Source of the DNA: Thermoplasmata archaeon
GTDB taxonomy: Archaea; Thermoplasmatota; Thermoplasmata; Lutacidiplasmatales; UBA184
Assembly (NCBI GenBank): GCA_030040865.1
Contig: JASHSX010000031.1
Span: 1 to 10,911 of the forward strand
DNA: 10,911 nt
Reading direction: 5' to 3'
The position numbers were made by a program, and so were the translations under genes. The notes under the pieces were generated by a model. That model was not told the DNA's origin and searched no databases. It worked only from the letters and a program-made list of their open reading frames with translations. Positions 6,722-10,911 of the stretch are shown piece by piece (the stretch's first letter is position 1; each line of letters opens with the position of its first letter).

Positions 6722-8662
6722 CTACGCCAGATGCATGCGCTCGAGCAGCCGGCGAAACCGCGGATCGGCTCGGACCGCGGCGTACGCCGGATCGAGGCGC
6801 CACCCGCGGATCCCCATCCGCCGCGCCTCGAACGCGATGTCGAGCCAGCGGAACGCCCCGTCGAGGTCGCCGAGGAGCGCGTAGACCCCCGCGATCTGGG
6901 GATCGGGCCGGACGGGTTCGGGCAACCCTTCGATCGTCCCGACCAGCTCGCGGGCCCGCGCCCCTTCTCCCTTGAGGGCGTGGTACATGGCAGCGGCGGC
7001 GACCGACTCGGCCCGCCCCGGGATCAGTTCCTCGACGCGGCGGATGTCCCGGAGGCACTCCTCGAGCTCGCCCCGGGCCTCGTGGAGCGAGAATCGGGCA
7101 TCGGTGGTGAGCAGGCCCTCGTTCTCGATGCGGGCGAGCTTCCGGATGCACTCCTCGGCTTCATCCAGGCGACGAAGGGAGGTCAGCAGGTTCGCGCGCG
7201 AGTGCAGGACGAACGCCGACAACGGGTCGAGCTCCTCCGCGATCGCCAGTTCGCGCAGCGCCTCGTCGATCCGCAACTGGTCGCCGAGCACGCTCGCGTA
7301 GCCCAGGTGGGCCCAGGAAAAGCTCGGATTCAGGGCGACGGCGAGCTTGAGTTCCCGTTCGGCGGCGACGTAGTCGTAGTCGACGGCATAGACGTCCGCC
7401 ATCGCCACGTGTCCCTCGGCGAGGTTCGGGTCGATCTCGAGCGCCCGTGCCGTGTGGGTCCGGCTCGCGGCCTCCCACTCCGCCCGGGGGAGATGGAAGT
7501 ACATCGTTCCTCGGAGACGGTAGACCTCGGCGAGCCCCGCGTGCGCCGCCGCGTTCCTCTCGTCGAGCTCGATAGCCCGCTCGAAATGGGCCTGCGCATC
7601 CCGCAGCTCGGCCTCGGAGAAGCCGTGGAGCGAGTTGCGGCCCTGCAAGTACTCGAGGTACGACTCGGGGCGAGCCGAGGGTCGGTGGTCGAGGGCCTCC
7701 GACTCCCGGGCGAGGAGGCGGACCTGGAGGGCTTCCGCGACCTGCTTCGCCATCTCCGCCTGGAGCGCGAAGACGTCGTCGAGCTCCCGGTCGTAGGTGT
7801 TCGCCCAGAGGTGTCCCTGCGACCCGACGTCGATCAACTGAGCGGTGATCCGGAGGCGATTGCCCGCCTTCCGAACGCTCCCTTCAAGCACCGAGGCGAC
7901 CCCGAGCTCTGCCCCGATCTGGGCGACGCCTTTGGTGGTGGACTTGTACGGCGTGACGGACGTGCGGGCGATGACCCGGAGGCCCTTCAGCTGCGACATG
8001 ACGGTGATGAGCTCCTCGGTGAGCCCGTCCGCGAAGTACTCGTCCTTCGGGTCGGGACTGATGTTCGCGAACGGCAGCACGGCGAGGCCGGAACCGCTCC
8101 CGCTCATGGACGTGGGCCGCCGGTCCATCCACGGCAAGATTATCTTGTAGATGTCGACGGCGGACTGAACGCCCTTGAGCGAGGTCGGGCCGAGCTTCTC
8201 GAACCGCTCCGGGACCTTGTTCCAGACCTGGTCGCGCACCGCGCTCGTGACGCAGATGCCTCCGCTCTCGGCGGCCGGTTCCACCCGGGCCGCGATGTTG
8301 ACCGCGTCGCCGAGGATGTCCGCGCCCCGTTGAACGACATCCCCCAGGTGGATCCCGATACGGATCCGGATCGGCGGACCGGACCCGGTCGTCGCCTGTT
8401 CGTGGAGCCGCCGCTGGATATCGACAGCACAGCGCGTCGCGTCGAGGGCCGAGCCGAACTCCACAAGGAAACCGTCACCGGTCGACTTGATCTCGTGGCC
8501 CTGGTGCGAAGCCACAAGCGGCCGGAGGAGCTGCTGCTGCTCGGCCAGGAGTTGCAGGGTTCGTGACTCGTCCGCTTGGGTCGATGCGGTGTACCCCACC
8601 GTGTCCGTGAACATGATGGCCGCGAGCCGTCGGACCTCGCCGCCAGTCGAGGATGCGGACAC
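6722..8662 (-). CDS. Class III adenylate cyclase with TolB-like region and TPR repeats
   Basis: 646 residues from GTG (complement of 8660-8662). The frame stays open upstream to a TAA at 8864-8866 without another start codon. Residues 11-175 are a class III nucleotidyl cyclase domain. All six expected catalytic positions appear present: metal-binding D20 and D63, adenine-contacting K59 and D115, and transition-state N122 and R126. The K-to-D, D-to-N and N-to-R spacings of 4, 7 and 4 equal those of mycobacterial Rv1625c. ATP to cyclic AMP conversion is therefore likely. Residues 192-315 (LAVLPFANIS..., LVEGSVR-like and HLWANTYDREL motifs) match the TolB N-terminal-like region common in such fusions. 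From about 330 to 646 there are TPR-type helical pairs (AHFERAIELDERNAAAHAGL, ALEIDPNLAEGHVA), probably for protein partners. No membrane helix is seen, so it is cytosolic. This architecture is known mainly from bacteria; transfer into this lineage is inferred. Confidence 0.95.
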   Translation of the reverse strand: MSASSTGGEVRRLAAIMFTDTVGYTASTQADESRTLQLLAEQQQLLRPLVASHQGHEIKSTGDGFLVEFGSALDATRCAVDIQRRLHEQATTGSGPPIRIRIGIHLGDVVQRGADILGDAVNIAARVEPAAESGGICVTSAVRDQVWNKVPERFEKLGPTSLKGVQSAVDIYKIILPWMDRRPTSMSGSGSGLAVLPFANISPDPKDEYFADGLTEELITVMSQLKGLRVIARTSVTPYKSTTKGVAQIGAELGVASVLEGSVRKAGNRLRITAQLIDVGSQGHLWANTYDRELDDVFALQAEMAKQVAEALQVRLLARESEALDHRPSARPESYLEYLQGRNSLHGFSEAELRDAQAHFERAIELDERNAAAHAGLAEVYRLRGTMYFHLPRAEWEAASRTHTARALEIDPNLAEGHVAMADVYAVDYDYVAAERELKLAVALNPSFSWAHLGYASVLGDQLRIDEALRELAIAEELDPLSAFVLHSRANLLTSLRRLDEAEECIRKLARIENEGLLTTDARFSLHEARGELEECLRDIRRVEELIPGRAESVAAAAMYHALKGEGARARELVGTIEGLPEPVRPDPQIAGVYALLGDLDGAFRWLDIAFEARRMGIRGWRLDPAYAAVRADPRFRRLLERMHLA

Positions 8663-8763
8663 GGTTGGGGAACGGTCGACCTCCGCGAGTCTGAGCTCAC
8701 CCCAATCGCCCTTCCCGCCCTTGAGCTTTCTCGGCGGTGCTTCGGCCGCAGCGTTCTCCCGTA

Positions 8764-8796
8764 CGAACGGGGCGGTCGACCGGACCGCGCCGTTCG
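8764..8796. repeat. Imperfect inverted repeat with embedded palindrome in the divergent region
   Basis: A 14-base arm (8764-8777) pairs with 8783-8796 at 13 of 14 positions around a 5-base spacer. Nested inside is the perfect palindrome cggtcgaccg at 8773-8782. It lies about 100 bases upstream of the cyclase start and could be an operator for a dimeric regulator, or an mRNA hairpin if the cyclase has a long leader. Confidence 0.6.
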
Positions 8797-8817
8797 ACCG
8801 GAGAGGAGGGCCGTACC

Positions 8818-8836
8818 GGGGCGGGGAGGGGAGGGG
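8818..8836 (+). other. Four-run G-quadruplex motif in the divergent promoter region
   Basis: GGGGCGGGGAGGGGAGGGG: four runs of exactly four G joined by single-base loops, followed by more G-runs to 8850. One-base loops and four tetrads predict a very stable parallel quadruplex on the plus strand. It sits about 60 bases upstream of the TATA element that serves the exported-protein gene. On the minus strand it would be a C-rich leader element if the cyclase is transcribed from that far upstream. Confidence 0.8.
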
Positions 8837-8893
8837 TGGAGGGCCGGGGGCTGTAGGCAGCAGTTATTCGTCGCGCCGACGGACCCATACGGA

Positions 8894-8907
8894 TTTATAC
8901 GTATAAC
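8894..8907. promoter_or_regulatory. Strong palindromic TATA element upstream of the exported-protein gene
   Basis: tttatacgtataac is the most AT-rich sequence in the window. It contains the perfect 12-base palindrome ttatacgtataa (8895-8906). On the plus strand the expected transcription start is near 8925, about 28 bases before the ATG at 8953. Because the box is symmetric it could also bind TBP in the other orientation, towards the cyclase gene. Confidence 0.75.
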
Positions 8908-8952
8908 CCGCATCTACTCCCATCGCCGGGGTCGAGAGTGGGGGATCGAAAC

Positions 8953-9507
8953 ATGAGTTCGCGCGTCTCGCAGAGGACCGTATACGTAGTGACAGCCGCG
9001 ATCGTAGCGTCGATGATCGGGGGATTCGCCCTCGCGTCGATCTCGACCGGCGGAACCAACACGAGCTACCAGGGTTCCCAAACAACGACGGTGACCGCGG
9101 TTCCGGGTATCACCTACGTCTCGACCCAACTGATCCAGGTGACGAGCTCGATCGGCCCGTTCACCACGTGCAGCCACGCCGCGCCCTGCAGCGTCACCTC
9201 CACCGGAGCCATCGACTGCGCGGGCGGTTTCGTCGGTTCGACGAGCTGCGCGGTCAGCGACTACGCGGAACAGGTCAACCTTACGACCGTCGCGGGCACC
9301 GCCTTCGTCGGGACCCTCACGCTGACGGTATACGCGACCGGCACCCCGGTGGGCGGCAGCCTGACGACCGTCGCAGGGATTCCGTTCGACTACACGCAGA
9401 TCTCGAGTGCGAACTCCCCGACCACGATCTCCATCCTGTTCGACGTCGGTTCGGCCTCGAGCGGTCCGGGCACGGTCCAGACAATCAGCGTTATCGCCAC
9501 GGACTAG
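8953..9507 (+). CDS. Small exported or membrane-anchored Ser/Thr-rich protein with four Cys
   Basis: 184 residues from ATG at 8953 to TAG at 9505-9507. ATG is preferred over the in-frame GTG at 8938 because gggggat at 8939-8945 gives a plausible ribosome binding site, and the TATA element leaves room for a short leader. A basic N terminus (SSRVSQR) precedes a hydrophobic helix (about residues 10-30, VYVVTAAIVASMIGGFALAS), a signal peptide or N-terminal anchor. The rest is Ser/Thr-rich, beta-strand-like and presumably outside the cell. Cys at 73, 79, 89 and 99 probably form two disulfides. Two segments beginning LTTVAG (110 and 137) are internal echoes 81 bases apart. A pilin-like role is possible, but no clear class III signal cleavage motif is seen. 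I do not recognise the family. It is the first of three same-strand genes. Confidence 0.85.
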   Translation: MSSRVSQRTVYVVTAAIVASMIGGFALASISTGGTNTSYQGSQTTTVTAVPGITYVSTQLIQVTSSIGPFTTCSHAAPCSVTSTGAIDCAGGFVGSTSCAVSDYAEQVNLTTVAGTAFVGTLTLTVYATGTPVGGSLTTVAGIPFDYTQISSANSPTTISILFDVGSASSGPGTVQTISVIATD

Positions 9508-9520
9508 GGTAGACTCCAGA

Positions 9521-9549
9521 GAGGGGAGGGGCGACCCGCCCCTCCTCTC
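9521..9549 (+). terminator. Strong GC hairpin between the exported-protein and zinc-finger genes
   Basis: A 13-base-pair stem (9521-9533 with 9537-9549, one G-U pair, otherwise fully paired) closes a 3-base loop (acc). It starts 13 bases after the stop at 9507 and ends 14 bases before the ATG at 9564. No U-run follows, so it is not a standard terminator of either domain. A processing or mRNA-stability element is an equal alternative. Confidence 0.6.
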
Positions 9550-9563
9550 GAACAGCTGGGGCT

Positions 9564-10322
9564 ATGGGCACCGTCGGGGAAACGTCACGAAGGAACGTCG
9601 AGGGCGCGTTCCCCCTTCTCCTGATCGGCGGAGCCCTGCTCGTCTACGCCGTCATCCTCGCGCAGCAGGAGCTGGGTGCGCACAGTTCGCATCTGCCGCT
9701 CTACGGACTCGTGGGCGGGGTCGGCGCAGTCATCGCCGGGGCGGGGATCTTCTCCGCCCTTTCGGTAGAACCTGAGACCGCGCTCCCGCGGGTCCCTGAG
9801 GCCGTCGCTCCGCTCGCCCGGAGGGGGCGCGGTGCGCCCAACGCAACGTCCCGGGCCTATCGGAAGAACGCCGTTCCGATATGGTGGGAGGGTCCGGAAG
9901 GTTCCCCCAGCGCGGCCCCGGTGCCGTCCACGGTCGGAATTGCCCCGCCGGCGCCGCGAGCCGCTTCGATGCGTCCCGGAGGCTCTGTGGCGGTGCCTTC
10001 CTTGCCGTCCGGGGCGGACCTCGGCCCGAATCGGAAGTGGAACAACGCCGAGCTGACCGAACTCGTCGCCGAGATCGAGGCGATGGTCCGGGAGCACAAC
10101 AGCCGCTTCCCGGCGCGCCCGGCTCGGCCCATGCCCAAGGGCGTCCCGGCGTGCTGCGATTGCCACGCGTCGATGGCCGCCGATCCCTCCCCCAGCTGCT
10201 GTTCCGACTGTGGACGGGGCCTGTGCGTCGACTGCGCCCTCGCGTCCTCACTCGAGGACGGAGACCTCCGATGCCTCGAGTGCCGCGAACGGGCGTCCAC
10301 CGACGCCGCCATCGCTTCGTGA
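9564..10322 (+). CDS. Two-helix membrane protein with cytosolic Cys-rich zinc-finger tail
   Basis: 252 residues from ATG at 9564 to TGA at 10320-10322. Two hydrophobic helices (about 14-33 and 46-65) form a hairpin. An Arg-Arg before helix 1 and basic residues after helix 2 put both ends in the cytosol. Residues 66-155 are a Pro/Ala/Ser-rich flexible linker, and 158-182 (KWNNAELTELVAEIEAMVRE) is a probable helix or coiled coil. The C-terminal part holds ten Cys (197, 198, 200, 212, 213, 216, 221, 224, 237, 240), with pairs SDC-GRGLCVDC and CLEC. This is compatible with a cross-braced two-zinc fold of RING/B-box or FYVE-like type, but the exact family is not recognisable. A membrane-tethered adaptor for protein or nucleic-acid binding is inferred. 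It lies 56 bases after the exported-protein gene with a hairpin between, so co-transcription is possible. Confidence 0.85.
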   Translation: MGTVGETSRRNVEGAFPLLLIGGALLVYAVILAQQELGAHSSHLPLYGLVGGVGAVIAGAGIFSALSVEPETALPRVPEAVAPLARRGRGAPNATSRAYRKNAVPIWWEGPEGSPSAAPVPSTVGIAPPAPRAASMRPGGSVAVPSLPSGADLGPNRKWNNAELTELVAEIEAMVREHNSRFPARPARPMPKGVPACCDCHASMAADPSPSCCSDCGRGLCVDCALASSLEDGDLRCLECRERASTDAAIAS

Positions 10323-10356
10323 TCGGACCGCGGTTCGGGGCCTCCCCGATCTCCCC

Positions 10357-10371
10357 CGGACCCCTCTCCGG
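10357..10371 (+). repeat. 15-base direct repeat, copy 1
   Basis: cggacccctctccgg occurs here and again at 10464-10478, 107 bases later, both in the gap between the zinc-finger and PH-like genes. The G+C-rich flanks are otherwise unrelated. This 219-base gap (10323-10541) shows no convincing ORF or TATA box. Confidence 0.6.
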
Positions 10372-10463
10372 TCCTCCGCGAACGTGCCGGGCTCGGTCGG
10401 GCGGAAAGGGGGTCGAACGCAGGTCCCGGCGCCGCGATGGTCCGGGGCGAGCGATCCCAGGGG

Positions 10464-10478
10464 CGGACCCCTCTCCGG
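10464..10478 (+). repeat. 15-base direct repeat, copy 2
   Basis: Exact second copy of cggacccctctccgg found at 10357-10371. It may be a regulator site or a remnant of a small duplication; the sequence alone does not decide. Confidence 0.6.
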
Positions 10479-10510
10479 GAGGGCGCGACGGCCGAGTGAA
10501 CAGAGCTTTC

Positions 10511-10537
10511 GGGCCGCTGCCGTTCGGCCCGGAGGGG
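10511..10537 (+). promoter_or_regulatory. Hairpin abutting a strong ribosome binding site
   Basis: gggccg (10511-10516) pairs with cggccc (10525-10530) around an 8-base loop and directly touches ggagggg (10531-10537), a good Shine-Dalgarno sequence 4 bases before the GTG at 10542. This site decides the start of the last gene. Confidence 0.55.
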
Positions 10538-10541
10538 CTCC

Positions 10542-10911
10542 GTGTCGTCCCGATCGGTCCCGAAGCTCGACCTCGAAGGCCGGGAGACGGTCCTCGAGGG
10601 CTGGCCCGCAGACCTTTGCGAGGGAGGCGCGGCGCGTGGCGGTCGAGGCTGGTTGGTGCTCACGAGCGATCGCTGCCTTTTCGCGCGAAACGTCGGCCGA
10701 CTTGCGGGCCGACGGCTCGAGACTCCCCCCGTCTGGCAGAGGCCGCTTGCCACCATCGTGTCCATCGAGCTCCGTACGCTCGACGTGGCGATCGGTTATG
10801 GCGACCGCTACCGCGTCCCGGGACTGGAGATCGATGGGATCACTTTCCGCCTGGACCGGGAGGCGCCGGCCGCGGAGATCCTGGAGCGGATCCGGGCCGC
10901 CCGAAGTTCGA
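10542..10911 (+). CDS. PH/GRAM-like small domain protein (3' partial)
   Basis: The frame opens with GTG at 10542 and stays open to the window edge (123 complete codons). An in-frame TGA at 10497-10499 and the ribosome binding site at 10531-10537 make this start secure. Segments alternate as in a beta-barrel PH-like domain: ETVLEGWPADL, GWLVLTSDRCLFAR (a strand pair typical of bacterial PH and GRAM proteins), WQRPLATIVSIEL, DRYRVPGLEIDGITFRL. They are followed by a final helix, APAAEILERIRAAR. Such domains act as membrane- or protein-binding modules. No signal or membrane segment is seen in the available part. The assignment is a pattern-level judgement; the missing C terminus may hold another domain. 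It is the third gene of the plus-strand series after 8953. Confidence 0.8.
   Translation, partial: MSSRSVPKLDLEGRETVLEGWPADLCEGGAARGGRGWLVLTSDRCLFARNVGRLAGRRLETPPVWQRPLATIVSIELRTLDVAIGYGDRYRVPGLEIDGITFRLDREAPAAEILERIRAARSS

Noticed and set aside
6731..8566. 611-codon plus-strand open frame opposite the cyclase gene
   Set aside because: It is the antisense shadow of a strongly supported gene. Its translation is Arg/Asp/Gly/Pro-rich without any family motif, as expected in high-GC DNA.
8938..8952. GTG start five codons earlier for the exported protein
   Set aside because: Possible, but it would use the bases that look like the ribosome binding site for the ATG at 8953. The choice does not affect the signal segment.
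9857..10765. 302-codon minus-strand open frame
   Set aside because: Overlaps the zinc-finger gene and the PH-like gene, both better supported. Its translation is Arg/Ser/Pro-rich.
1..10911. CRISPR arrays, tRNA/rRNA genes, insertion sequences, attachment sites
   Set aside because: No short regularly spaced repeats, cloverleaf arms, transposase or integrase motifs, or terminal inverted repeats were found. The only tandem repeats are protein-coding.

Overview
The window is about two-thirds G+C and looks like a chromosomal stretch of a high-GC archaeon, probably a Thermoplasmatota-like lineage (inference; I put it near 75%). Short AT-rich TATA-like boxes stand out about 25-35 bases upstream of several starts (clearest at 4588-4596 and 8894-8907). 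Several genes appear leaderless with GTG starts, no bacterial -35/-10 pairs are evident, and genes carry archaeal-type surface modules such as C-terminally anchored IPT/TIG-like repeats. A high-GC bacterium is not fully excluded. No tRNA, rRNA, CRISPR array, insertion sequence or integrase was seen.

Layout. 1-2336 (+): 3' part of a large surface protein with seven Ig-like (IPT/TIG-type) repeats, one membrane helix and a cytosolic tail. 2386-2787 (-): small protein resembling the N-terminal domain of the TIGR02391/Ymh family. 2968-3180 (+): unrecognised 70-residue protein. 3258-4595 (+): HTH_42 protein of the YcaQ/AlkZ-AlkX DNA glycosylase family. 4622-4768 (+): 48-residue zinc-ribbon protein with its own promoter. 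4758-5300 (-): GNAT acetyltransferase. 5438-6682 (+): MFS transporter, divergent from the acetyltransferase. 6722-8662 (-): class III adenylate cyclase fused to a TolB-like region and TPR repeats. 8953-9507 (+): small exported or membrane-anchored protein. 9564-10322 (+): two-helix membrane protein with a Cys-rich zinc-binding tail. 10542-end (+): start of a small PH/GRAM-like protein, truncated by the window edge.

How the genes relate. Most look like independent housekeeping or accessory units. The most intriguing part is 8663-10911. There the divergent region between the cyclase and the exported protein holds a textbook four-run G-quadruplex motif, a 14-base imperfect inverted repeat and a perfectly palindromic 12-base TATA element. 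Three same-strand genes follow (exported Cys protein, membrane zinc-finger protein, PH-like protein), and a strong hairpin separates the first two. They could form a small envelope-associated module, but that is inference from order alone.

No gene-free stretch exceeds 300 bases. The longest are 8663-8952 (described below), 10323-10541 (a 15-base direct repeat and a hairpin before a ribosome binding site) and 2788-2967 (divergent promoters).
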